From CAZVEV01 sp964625865 (GTDB lineage: Bacteria; Planctomycetota; Phycisphaerae; SM23-33), in the NCBI GenBank assembly GCA_964625865.1, contig CAZVEV010000141.1, positions 1 through 14,961 of the forward strand: a DNA stretch of 14,961 nt, written 5' to 3'. A program made the translations under genes and the position numbers. This document shows, piece after piece, positions 1 to 7,700 of the stretch (position 1 is its first letter; every line of letters starts with the position of its first letter). The notes below the pieces were generated by a model. That model was given only the letters and a program-made list of their open reading frames with translations, searched no databases and was not told where the DNA came from.

Positions 1-86
1 GCACGGACGGTGGGGGGGACGGCGGATGGACACGACGTGGTTGCTCCGATGAGCTCCGCAGCCCACGGCAGCCATGCTCCGGAGGA

Positions 87-105
87 ACGCGGCAAGATGC
101 CGCGT
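87..105 (-). terminator. Hairpin just after the membrane-protein gene
   Basis: A perfect 8-bp inverted repeat, ACGCGGCA and TGCCGCGT with an AGA loop, begins directly beside the TAG stop (106-108) of the minus-strand gene. Its position fits a transcript-end hairpin. No T-run follows on the minus strand, so it is not a classic intrinsic terminator; it could instead protect the 3' end of the message. The rest of 1-105 shows no gene that I can support. Confidence 0.4.
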
Positions 106-738
106 CTACGCGCCGCGGGTCGCACGCTGGATGTCGATGATCCAGGGCGCGGTGTCGGTCAGGTAGGCGGTCAGGTACTTGGTGCGGGTGAAGTAGTACC
201 ACGCGCAGCCGCCCTGGAAGATGATCGCCGCGGCGATGAGGCTGCCATAAACCGATACGGTAACCATCCTCTCGAGTTCGGCGATGCCGAACCGCGTCTC
301 GAGCTCGGGATGTCCCGCGAAGGACGACGGCCCGGTCAGGCCGAAGTAGATCTTCCACAGGGCGTAGCCGATCAGCAGGGCCATGAAGCCCAACTGATTC
401 CAGGCCAGCACGCGCGGGGCGCTGAGGTCCATCTTCCTGAGCAGGTTCCGTCCGCGAAGCTCGTTATACGCTACCGCCGCCAGCGCCAGTCCCATCACCA
501 TCGACAGCAGGCTGACGATCCCGCCAATCAGCGCCAACGCCGCAAAGACCGCCGTGCACGCGCCGTTGAATGACGCGATCTTCGCGGCGCGGAGGACCTT
601 CTTCTGCTGGAGGTTCGCTTGCGTGAGCTTGCGGAGTTGCTGCGTCGACAGCGGCCCCGATGCGCCATGGGACGACGGCGCGGACCATCCGCTCAGGTCG
701 GGCGGTGCGTCGAGATCGCTTCGCAGGCCTGTGGGCAT
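106..738 (-). CDS. Multi-pass integral membrane protein of unknown function
   Basis: I do not recognise the family. From the ATG at 738 the product is 210 residues. The first ~35 residues are polar and Ser/Pro-rich, and a basic Gln-rich stretch (TQANLQQKK) precedes the first membrane segment. Counted from this ATG, hydrophobic segments lie at about 58-92 (probably two helices around GGIVSLLSMVMGLALAAVAY), 115-134 (LGFMALLIGYALWKIYFGL) and 160-182 (VSVYGSLIAAAIIF), giving roughly four helices. The C-terminus ends in a short polar tail. A longer reading from TTG at 807 would add 23 residues, but that start lies inside a repeated palindrome and has no ribosome-binding site, so I prefer the ATG, which also lacks a clear one. 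The gene is divergent from murI across a repeat-filled spacer and has no visible functional partner. The coding call is supported by a continuous, plausible membrane profile. Confidence 0.7.
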   Translation of the reverse strand: MPTGLRSDLDAPPDLSGWSAPSSHGASGPLSTQQLRKLTQANLQQKKVLRAAKIASFNGACTAVFAALALIGGIVSLLSMVMGLALAAVAYNELRGRNLLRKMDLSAPRVLAWNQLGFMALLIGYALWKIYFGLTGPSSFAGHPELETRFGIAELERMVTVSVYGSLIAAAIIFQGGCAWYYFTRTKYLTAYLTDTAPWIIDIQRATRGA

Positions 739-794
739 ACTGACGCTATCGGCTTGGTGGGGGCGTGACTTGTGAACTGAGCGGAATATCTTCA

Positions 795-820
795 GTAGGG
801 CGTGCAACTGGGTTGCACGC
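795..820. repeat. REP-like palindrome, copy 1
   Basis: GTAGGG leads into a perfect 9-bp inverted repeat, GCGTGCAAC (800-808) and GTTGCACGC (812-820), with a 3-base loop. The same core with the same GTAGGG flank recurs at 1042 and, inverted, at 1104-1116. It overlaps the possible TTG start of the neighbouring minus-strand gene, which argues against that start. Confidence 0.75.
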
Positions 821-962
821 GGGTCGGACAGGCTAGTGGTTCCGCGTGAAACGAGTCGTACGCCCCGCAGTCATACTCGGAATAGTCGGAAACCGTCGTA
901 GACGCCCGGCTGAACCCCCTGGCCGCGTTTTGACGCGACGGTGGGGGGTAGGGTCGTTTTTT

Positions 963-1004
963 CCGGCCAAGTGCGGCCACGGGGCGGCTGGACGCCTTGG
1001 CCGG
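963..1004. repeat. Stem-loop inside the repeat block
   Basis: CCGGCCAAG (963-971) and CTTGGCCGG (996-1004) form a perfect 9-bp inverted repeat. GCG (973-975) and CGC (993-995) can lengthen the stem after a single bulged T. It sits between REP-like copies 1 and 2. A T6 run lies before it (957-962 on the plus strand), so on the minus strand an A-run follows the hairpin in DNA terms and no terminator logic applies on the plus strand. The remainder of 821-1041 shows no gene or promoter I can support. Confidence 0.5.
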
Positions 1005-1041
1005 GGTGCTACGGGGGAGATCTCCGCTCCGACGCCAGAGG

Positions 1042-1069
1042 GTAGGGCGTGCAACGTGCTTGCACGCGG
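1042..1069. repeat. REP-like palindrome, copy 2
   Basis: GTAGGGCGTGCAA (1042-1054), a 5-base loop, then TTGCACGC (1060-1067). It has the same orientation as copy 1 and faces copy 3, so copies 2 and 3 form a head-to-head pair of about 75 bp, the arrangement seen in bacterial interspersed mosaic elements. Confidence 0.75.
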
Positions 1070-1090
1070 AACGAACACTCGACCCATTTC

Positions 1091-1116
1091 GCGTGCAAGC
1101 GAGTTGCACGCCCTAC
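1091..1116. repeat. REP-like palindrome, copy 3, inverted
   Basis: GCGTGCAA (1091-1098), a 5-base loop GCGAG, then TTGCACGCCCTAC (1104-1116), the exact reverse complement of the left 13 bases of copies 1 and 2. The block 795-1116 is therefore bounded by 13-bp terminal inverted repeats. I see no target-site duplication beside it. Confidence 0.75.
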
Positions 1117-1199
1117 GAGTTGAAGTGACCAGGCCGAAGGACTCGCCCGCGCGAGGCGTCTCTTGCCCGCCAGGCAGACGGGCGGTATCGTAGGCGCCC

Positions 1200-2060
1200 A
1201 TGACGGATTCATACGACACAGCGGCGCCCCGTCGTCCGATCGGGGTGTTCGATTCGGGCCTGGGCGGGCTGACGGTGGTTCGCGAGTTGCGCCGGGCCAT
1301 GGGCGGCGAGGACATCGTGTATCTTGGCGACTCGGCCCGCGTGCCGTACGGCATCAAGTCGCTGGCGACGGTTCGGCGATTTGCGCGGGAGGATGCGGCC
1401 TTCCTCTTGCGTCACGATCCGAAGCTGATCGTCGTCGCGTGCAACACCGCGTCGGCGGCGGCGGTGGGGCCGTTGCGCCAGTCGCTGCCGGTGGGGGTCG
1501 TCGACGTGATAGGCCCGGGCGCCGGGGCGGCGGTGGCGGCGACCGGTGGGGCGGTGGGCGTTATCGGCACGGAGGCGACGATTACCTCCGGCGCCTACCA
1601 GCGGGCGCTGCGAGACCTCGACTCCGACCGCGAGGTCCGCGCCGTCGCCTGTCCCCTGCTGGTGCCCATCGTGGAGGAGGGACGCCCCGAGGACGACCCT
1701 ATCGTCCTGCACGTGTTGTGCGACTACCTGCGCGACCTGCAGCGGTTGCGCCCCGGAGCGCTGATCCTGGGCTGCACGCATTATCCCCTGCTGGCCGGGG
1801 CGATCGGCAAGCTGATGGGGCCGGCCACCACGCTGGTCAACTCCGGCCTGGCCGCCGCCCTTGAAGTCAGCAGGCGCCTGTGCGACACTGGTCAGGCCGA
1901 GCCGGGCCGGACCGGCGGGCGATTGACATGCTACACCACGGGCGATCCGGAGCGATTCGCCCGTCTCGGGCAGCGGTTCATGGGCGAGCCACTGGCGCGG
2001 GTCAGGCAGGTGGGCACGGACGAGCTTGCTGACGATGCTCACGAGGCGACGGAGCAGTAA
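1200..2060 (+). CDS. murI: Glutamate racemase
   Basis: Interconverts L- and D-glutamate in the cytoplasm, without a cofactor, to supply the D-Glu added to UDP-MurNAc-L-Ala by MurD. The 286-residue length is close to the family norm. Family motifs are intact: GVFDSGLGGLTV at about 15-26 with the acid-base-supporting Asp18, YLGDSARVPYG at 41-51, VACNTASA with the first catalytic Cys81, PLLVPIVEEG at about 152-161, and LGCTHYP with the second catalytic Cys192 and His194. The ATG at 1200 places the racemase core 12 residues in; no strong ribosome-binding site is visible. It heads a four-gene run: its TAA shares one base with the next ATG (TAATG), which suggests translational coupling. The presence of a second peptidoglycan-related gene (pgeF) at the end of the run supports a wall-related operon. 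The function is certain at family level; the spacer upstream is filled by repeats and I see no promoter there. Confidence 0.95.
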   Translation: MTDSYDTAAPRRPIGVFDSGLGGLTVVRELRRAMGGEDIVYLGDSARVPYGIKSLATVRRFAREDAAFLLRHDPKLIVVACNTASAAAVGPLRQSLPVGVVDVIGPGAGAAVAATGGAVGVIGTEATITSGAYQRALRDLDSDREVRAVACPLLVPIVEEGRPEDDPIVLHVLCDYLRDLQRLRPGALILGCTHYPLLAGAIGKLMGPATTLVNSGLAAALEVSRRLCDTGQAEPGRTGGRLTCYTTGDPERFARLGQRFMGEPLARVRQVGTDELADDAHEATEQ

Positions 2061-2824
2061 TGAAACGATATGCAACGAAGGTCCTGTGGGTGGTGGCGAG
2101 TTGTGCCTGCGCGGTCGTGAGCGGCTGCGGGCATCCGAACCTGTGGGACTGGGCCAAGGACTACGTCGGCGAGAGGCCCAAGGCGCTTTCGGACCGGGCC
2201 TTCCTGCACACCAGCGCCGATCAGCGCCGCGAGGGGATCGTCGAGATGTCCCACCGGTGGTGGGGGATGGACGAGACGCCCGTGAGGGGCTACGCCCTGA
2301 TCGCCGGCGCGTCGAACGAGTCGCCTACCGTGCGGTGTGTGGCCCTGCGGGCGCTGGCCCGGGCGGGGGACGACGCGGTTCCCTACGCCGACCAGATTGT
2401 CGCGGCGTTGTCGGCAAGGTCGGCCCACGTGCGGTGGGACGCGGCGCTGGCGCTGGACAGCGTGGTGACCGACAAGGCGCTGGTGGCATTGGCGTCCCGA
2501 ACGGGGTGGGACCCCGAGCGGCGCAGGGGCGACCCGTCGCCCGACGTACGGCTGGCGTGTGCGCGTGCGTTGCGGCGGCATCGGCGGACGGACGTGGTGG
2601 CCGTGCTGGCGACGACGCTGGACCGGGACCGGGACTACGCCGTTCGTCGGGAGGCCCACGCCTCGCTCGTGCACCTGGTGGGGGTCGACCGTGGGTGGAA
2701 CGAGTCCGACTGGCAGGCGGATACTGAGACGTTGCCGCCCCTGCCTCCGCGCAGGTCCTGGTGGAACGTGCTGGGGTTTGATGAGGGCGGCGACGCCGGC
2801 GGAGGCGGTTCGGGCGACTCCTGA
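2060..2824 (+). CDS. HEAT-repeat lipoprotein
   Basis: A 254-residue predicted lipoprotein. The N-terminus has a basic start (MKRYATK), a hydrophobic stretch, and a lipobox-like VSGC at 20-23, so Cys23 would be the lipidated residue after signal peptidase II cleavage. From about 52 to 205 there are four to five helical repeats of the HEAT/PBS-lyase type, e.g. SPTVRCVALRALARAG (89-103), SAHVRWDAALALDSV (121-135), SPDVRLACARALRRH (160-174) and DYAVRREAHASLVHLVG (192-208). The tail is Pro-, Trp- then Gly/Ser-rich and looks disordered. Such repeats form protein-binding scaffolds; no catalytic motif is seen. Its start codon overlaps the murI stop by one base, so the two are probably co-translated. 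An envelope-anchored adaptor made together with wall enzymes is a reasonable inference but unproven. The partner is unknown. Confidence 0.8.
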   Translation: MKRYATKVLWVVASCACAVVSGCGHPNLWDWAKDYVGERPKALSDRAFLHTSADQRREGIVEMSHRWWGMDETPVRGYALIAGASNESPTVRCVALRALARAGDDAVPYADQIVAALSARSAHVRWDAALALDSVVTDKALVALASRTGWDPERRRGDPSPDVRLACARALRRHRRTDVVAVLATTLDRDRDYAVRREAHASLVHLVGVDRGWNESDWQADTETLPPLPPRRSWWNVLGFDEGGDAGGGGSGDS

Positions 2825-2845
2825 CGGTCCGGACGGAGAAACGAT

Positions 2846-3805
2846 ATGCTCGCGTTGACATGTGAGGGCGAACTCCGGTTGAGGGATGACTATCCTGACG
2901 TCTGCCCCGCCGAGGGCGAGGTCGTGCTTGCCGTCCGCCTCGCGGGGGTCTGCAGCACGGACATCGAGATCGTCAAAGGCTACATGGGTTTTGCCGGCGT
3001 GCTGGGGCACGAGATGGTGGGCCTGGTGCAGACCGGGCCGGACCGCTGGGTCGGCAAGCGCGTGGTGGCGGAGATCAACTGTCCGTGCGGCCGTTGCGAA
3101 TTATGCGATCGGGGGCTGTCGAACCACTGTCGCCGGCGAACCGTGCTGGGTATCTCCGGGCGCGACGGCGTGTTCGCCGAGCGGACCGCCGTGCCCGAAG
3201 CGAATCTCCACGAAGTCCCGGACGCCCTGAGCGATGACCAGGCTGTCTTCACCGAACCGTTGGCCGCCGCGATCCAGGTGACCAGGCAGGTCGAGCTGGG
3301 GGCGGCCCAGGACGTGATCGTCCTGGGCGGTGGGCGGCTGGGCCAACTTGTCGCGCGTGTGCTGGCTGCGAAGACATGTGACCCCCTGCTCGTCGACGCG
3401 CATGGGGATAAGCTTGAGCTGGCCGACCGGGCCGGCATACGGACGGCCTTGCTGGCCGACTACGCCCCGGCCGGGCGGGCCGACGTGGTTGTCGACGCCA
3501 CGGGCTGCGCGGACGGGTTTGACCTGGCGATGCGAGCGGTCAGGCCGCGAGGAACCCTCGTGCTCAAGAGCACGTTTGCGGCGGATGCGGGAATGAATCT
3601 CGCACCGCTGGTGATTAACGAGATAACGGTTGTGGGGTCGCGCTGCGGCCCGTTTGACGAGGCGCTGGCGATGCTGGCCGGCGGGGCCGTCGACGTGACG
3701 GACCTCATCACCGCCCGCTTTCCCCTTCGTCAGGCCGACGAGGCCCTCGCCGCGGCTAGACGCCCCGACAGTATCAAGGTGTTGATCGATTGTGACACAC
3801 AGTAA
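2846..3805 (+). CDS. Zinc-dependent medium-chain alcohol dehydrogenase family protein
   Basis: A 319-residue oxidoreductase of the threonine/sorbitol dehydrogenase-like branch of the medium-chain dehydrogenases, expected to oxidise an alcohol or polyol with NAD(P). An N-terminal GroES-like domain carries the catalytic zinc ligands Cys36 (GVCSTDIE), His55-Glu56 (GHE) and a Glu at 137 (TEPLAAA). A structural zinc lobe has Cys81, Cys84, Cys87 and Cys95 (CxxCxxCx7C). The Rossmann fold starts at VLGGGRLGQ (159-167, GxGxxG type). It is about 25 residues shorter than typical family members, mainly in the N-terminal and linker loops, but all key residues are present. GGAG at 2835-2838 lies 7 bases before the ATG. 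It follows the lipoprotein gene after 21 bases and overlaps the next gene by 14 bases, so it belongs to the same operon. The substrate cannot be read from the sequence. Confidence 0.88.
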   Translation: MLALTCEGELRLRDDYPDVCPAEGEVVLAVRLAGVCSTDIEIVKGYMGFAGVLGHEMVGLVQTGPDRWVGKRVVAEINCPCGRCELCDRGLSNHCRRRTVLGISGRDGVFAERTAVPEANLHEVPDALSDDQAVFTEPLAAAIQVTRQVELGAAQDVIVLGGGRLGQLVARVLAAKTCDPLLVDAHGDKLELADRAGIRTALLADYAPAGRADVVVDATGCADGFDLAMRAVRPRGTLVLKSTFAADAGMNLAPLVINEITVVGSRCGPFDEALAMLAGGAVDVTDLITARFPLRQADEALAAARRPDSIKVLIDCDTQ

Positions 3806-4550
3806 CGGTGGATTCTGCTTTGTCGACGGCCCGGACGGATGGACGATCGGGCGCTTCGACGTGCTGGCTGACTTGGAGTCAGTGGTCCATGCGGTGACGA
3901 CGCGCCGCGGGCCCGCGCTGTCGGCGGAGGTCGGCCCCGATGACCCGGCCGCCGACGAGATTGCGCGCGGGTTGGGGCTGGACGGTGTGGCCTATTGCGA
4001 GCAGGTCCACGGTGATCGGATCCTGCCCGCTATGTCGGCGGGTCTGGCGGGGCAGGGCGACGCGCTGGTGACCAACGACGTGTCGCTGGGCCTGCTGGGG
4101 CGGAGCGCCGACTGTCCGTTGATCCTGCTGGCCGACCCGGTCAGCGGGGCGGTGGGGATGGCCCACGCGTCGTGGCGCGGAACGGTCGCGCGGATCGCCG
4201 AGAAGCTCGTCGCGGCGATGGCTGTGCATTACCGGATGGACCTGCCCAAGGCGGTCGCCTGCATTTGCCCGTCGGCCGGTCCGTGCTGCTACGAGGTCGG
4301 GCCTGACGTGCGACAGGCCGCGGAGGCCGGCATGGGCAGCCCCGCCGCGCGCTTCTTCCCCCGGCGAGACGGGAAGATGTTCTTCGACATGTGGGCAGCC
4401 AACGCCCACCAACTCGTCCGCGCCGGTCTGTCGCCCGCCAACGTCCACGTCGCCGGGGTCTGCACGATCTGCGGCAGCGATCTGCTGCCGAGTTATCGCG
4501 TCAAGGGCGCGGGCGCCGGGCGTTTCGCCGCTGTCGTCGCTCACCTGTGA
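3792..4550 (+). CDS. pgeF: YfiH/PgeF-type laccase-domain protein (peptidoglycan editing factor)
   Basis: A 252-residue member of the YfiH (DUF152) family. Members are metal-binding proteins reported as copper polyphenol oxidases, purine-nucleoside enzymes, and in E. coli as PgeF, which prevents or removes L-Ser in place of L-Ala in muropeptide precursors. The expected metal ligands are present: His73 in QVHGD, Cys108 in SADCPL, and His125 in AHASWRG. The usual HAGWRG reads HASWRG here (Gly to Ser). PSAGPCCYEVG (160-170) and the C-terminal SYR-x-GAGAGR block also match the family. GTG at 3792 is the only good start; AAGGTG at 3776-3781 serves as ribosome-binding site, and the gene overlaps the dehydrogenase by 14 bases. 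Being in one transcription unit with murI supports a peptidoglycan role here over polyphenol oxidation. A nucleoside-phosphorylase-like activity remains possible. Confidence 0.88.
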   Translation: MTHSNGGFCFVDGPDGWTIGRFDVLADLESVVHAVTTRRGPALSAEVGPDDPAADEIARGLGLDGVAYCEQVHGDRILPAMSAGLAGQGDALVTNDVSLGLLGRSADCPLILLADPVSGAVGMAHASWRGTVARIAEKLVAAMAVHYRMDLPKAVACICPSAGPCCYEVGPDVRQAAEAGMGSPAARFFPRRDGKMFFDMWAANAHQLVRAGLSPANVHVAGVCTICGSDLLPSYRVKGAGAGRFAAVVAHL

Positions 4551-4566
4551 GGGAACCGTTCGCGGT

Positions 4567-4612
4567 CTCTCCCACCGCCTGGACGGGGAGAGCGTCGATC
4601 TGACGATCGACG
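4567..4612. terminator. Two tandem hairpins between convergent genes
   Basis: CTCTCCC (4567-4573) pairs with GGGAGAG (4586-4592), and directly after it CGTCGATC (4593-4600) pairs with GATCGACG (4605-4612) around a 4-base loop. They lie in the spacer after pgeF (+) and before the end of the 1088-residue gene (-). Neither strand shows a T-run next to them, so they may stop transcription poorly or act as 3' end barriers. I see nothing else in 4613-4737. Confidence 0.4.
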
Positions 4613-4737
4613 GCTAAACGATGCGTGCGAATACATTCCGCGGACTGCACAGTACTCCCGCAACGGCTTGCCTCTTGGCGTGACGGCGCGGATCGCTTCC
4701 CCGCCGTTCATCACGCGCTGGTCCGGACGTCGGGCGC

Positions 4738-7700
4738 CTACTCCCCGCCGACGCACACCACCTTGCCGTCAATCGTCGTCAGGAACAGTCTCCCGCCCGC
4801 CGCGGACATGCCGTCGAACACCGGAACGCTGTCGAGTGTGCACTCGGCAAGTTTCTGCCCGTCTTCGAGCGATACCGCGCGGAGCAGGCCCCCACGCTTG
4901 CCTTGCCACGCCGCGTTCTGGGCTGCCAACTGCTTGTTGATCGCATCGTCGGCGCCGGGCAGGTAGCCGAGCATCTTGGTCTCGTCGGCCAGGTCCGGCG
5001 GGCCGGCGATGAACAGGCGGTCCTTGCTCAGGACCATCGCGCTGACGAGCATCCCGGGCGTCTGGACCTTCCAATGCTGCTTGATCCCGCCGCCGCGCCC
5101 GCGCCTGGGCTTCTTGACCTTGCCGCGCCGTGCCTTGGCCTTGTCCTTCGGCTTGGGCGCCGGGGGCGGCGTCGGCGCCACCAGGGCAGGGATCTTGTCC
5201 GCGGCGAACAGGGCATAGGTCGTGCGCGGGTGCAGCATGTTGCCCAGCGGGTCCGATCGGAAGCCGTATATCCGCTTGTCGTCGAAGGCCATGATCCGCC
5301 CGCACGGCGCCGTCCGTCGCGTGCCGGCGTACGCCCCCCAGCCCTCGCCGCAGTCGCGCCCGTAGATCCAGAACGAGCGGTGGAACCACATGTCGTCGAG
5401 CAGGCCGGTCTGGCAGAACAGGTGAGGCCGGCGTGCTGAATCCTCGCTTCGCCCGCGCGGCTGGGTGGGCCCGACGCCTATCCGCTTGCCTTCCAGCGTG
5501 AAGTTCTGCTCCTGCATGTACACCCGCTCGCCGTCGCTGGTCAGGATGTCGGCGTTGGCGATGGGCATGTACTTGGCGGAGATCAGCGTCTGGAGGTTCT
5601 TGCCCGTCGCCGGATCGTTCTCGTCCAGCAGGGTCTCGGAGATCATCTTGCCCGTTCGCGCATTGAGGCGCACCAGGCGCATCCCGCCGTCGAAGAACAT
5701 GTTTCGACCGGCCAGCGCGTAGAGCGTGTCCTTGACGATCAGCACGCTGCCGTGAACGGGCCAGACCGACTCGACGTTCTGGAAGGCCACGATCTGCGCA
5801 TCCGACGGGGCCACCTGATACCGCCACGCCAGCGCGCCGTCGTCGGCGCGGAGGCAGTAGACCCAGCCGTCGGCGCAGCCGAACAGGACGGTATTGGCGT
5901 AGACGGTGGGGGAGGAGTCGATCTTTCCGCCGGCCAGGTGCTTCCACACGACCTTGCCCGTTTCGGCATCCAGCGCGTACAGCGTGTGAGACGCGACGGC
6001 CGAGACGAACACCTTGCCCCCCGCGATGACCGGCTGGGTGAGTTTGTCGGCTTTGGCAAGGCCGGCGTCCGAAGCCTTCCCGCCCAGGGCGACGCTCCAT
6101 CGCTGCTTCAATTCGCCCGCTACGGCCGACGGGCTGGACCCGCTCCGCTCCGCGTCGCGCCGGTACATGGGCCAGTCGGACGGATGGGGGATTGCGGGTC
6201 TCGGCTTTAGCATGGCTTCGTAGGCCGGGCCCTTCTGCAGGCGGGCGGATTCGGGGGTCTTCTTCTTCAACGCCGACGCTGGGGACAGGGCACTGAAGTA
6301 TTCGAGTTTCGATTGATAGTAGCAGGCGCAGGTGTCGGGCGGCTTGTAGAGCAGGCCGTTACACGGCATCACGCCGTAGATGCAACTGCCCCGTACGTAG
6401 TGGTGGATGTCCACCTTCGTATCGCCCCACTTGTAGAACTCCGTACCCATGCCGTTGGTCATCAGGTACGTCGTCGTGGCGCGGCTGGGGTAGCAGCGCG
6501 GGTGCATGGGGAAGGCGGGCAGGTTCTTGGCCCGGAAGTCCTTTTTGATCTCGCCGGTGTGCAGGTCGATGGCCTTCAGGTGCGTGCCGGTCTTCTGGGG
6601 CACGCCGGTGTTGGCCGACCAGACCAGGCCGTCCAGAACGAAGATGTCGTTGGGGCAGTGATGGCTCGAGTGCAGCAGCGAGCCGCTCCACAACCCCTTG
6701 CCGTCCTTCGCCGAGAGCCCCACCGTCTTCGTGCCGGTGGCGATCACCAGCACGCCGTCGGAGTACACCGCCCGCACCGAACCGCCCGTGGTGACCTTCT
6801 TGATCGCCGGCTTGTCCGAGGTCCACAGTTCCTTGCCCGTCTTGCGGTCCAGCGCCACGGCGCCCTGGCCGTTGGCGAAGTACACCCGCCCGCCGCCGAG
6901 GGTCAGCGACAGCGGCGCGACCTTCGATGCGTGTTTCCAGAGCACCTCGCCGCTCTCAGCCTTGACCGCCATCACGCTCTCCGGCGGGCCGGTCGAGGAC
7001 CAGGCCCAGCCGCCGCTGGCGGCGCCGATCTGCTTGTAGGACGTGCCGGTGGCCCGGTAGTCCACGGGTTTGCGGTTGGGGTTGACCAGCAGGTACAGGA
7101 TGCCGCCCTCGAAGATGACCTCCTCGGTGGCCTTCGTGTTAGCGTAGGTGCGAATCGTCTTGCCTGTCGCCGCATCGACGGCGGTCAACGGTTCGGTCTG
7201 GCCGAACGTAAGGAAGACGCGGTCACCGACAGCGACGAGCCTGCGGGGGAACTGGCCGGGCCCGCTCTTGAGGGGCCAGTTGCTCGGGTGCCAGTCCTTC
7301 AGGTCGCGCCGCCACAGCACGGTCCCGTTGAACGCGTCGCGTGCGATGAGCACCCACTTGGGGGGCAGGAAGATGTGGTTTCGCAGCCCCTCGTCGATAA
7401 CGTAGAACACCCGCCCGCCGGCCGACACCATCGCGTGCATGCCGGTCATGAAGTCGTGGTTGCGAAGCCATTTCGGCGAGGCCATCCACTGGATGCCGCC
7501 CAGCGGCGCCACCACCTTGTCCAGGCCCACCATCGTCCCCTGCGGGTTGTGGTGGTAGTGGGTCCACTCGTCAATCGCCGCCGGGCGCGGCTTGACGCGC
7601 TTCTTGCCGCATATCCACGCTGCGCCCTCGGGTGCGAGCACGCGGGTGATCTCGTCGGCGGGAACGCGGCATGCGGGGTCGGTCACGACGACCAGGTTCA

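Noticed and set aside
923..962. Intrinsic terminator formed by a CGCGT/ACGCG stem and the T6 run
   Set aside because: The stem is only 5 bp and the T-run starts about 20 bases after it.
795..1116. CRISPR array
   Set aside because: There are only three palindromic copies in mixed orientation with unequal spacing (about 220 and 20 bases), and no cas genes.
846..1193. A 115-codon plus-strand frame in the repeat block before murI
   Set aside because: It runs through two of the REP-like palindromes, has no ribosome-binding site and an Arg/Gly/Pro-rich product.
2039..3010. A 323-codon minus-strand frame opposite the lipoprotein and dehydrogenase genes
   Set aside because: It spans two real genes with good start signals and family motifs and has a composition typical of antisense frames.
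6290..6370. Possible c-type haem site in the Cys-rich block of the propeller protein
   Set aside because: No CxxCH is present; the Cys pairs read CAC and isolated Cys.
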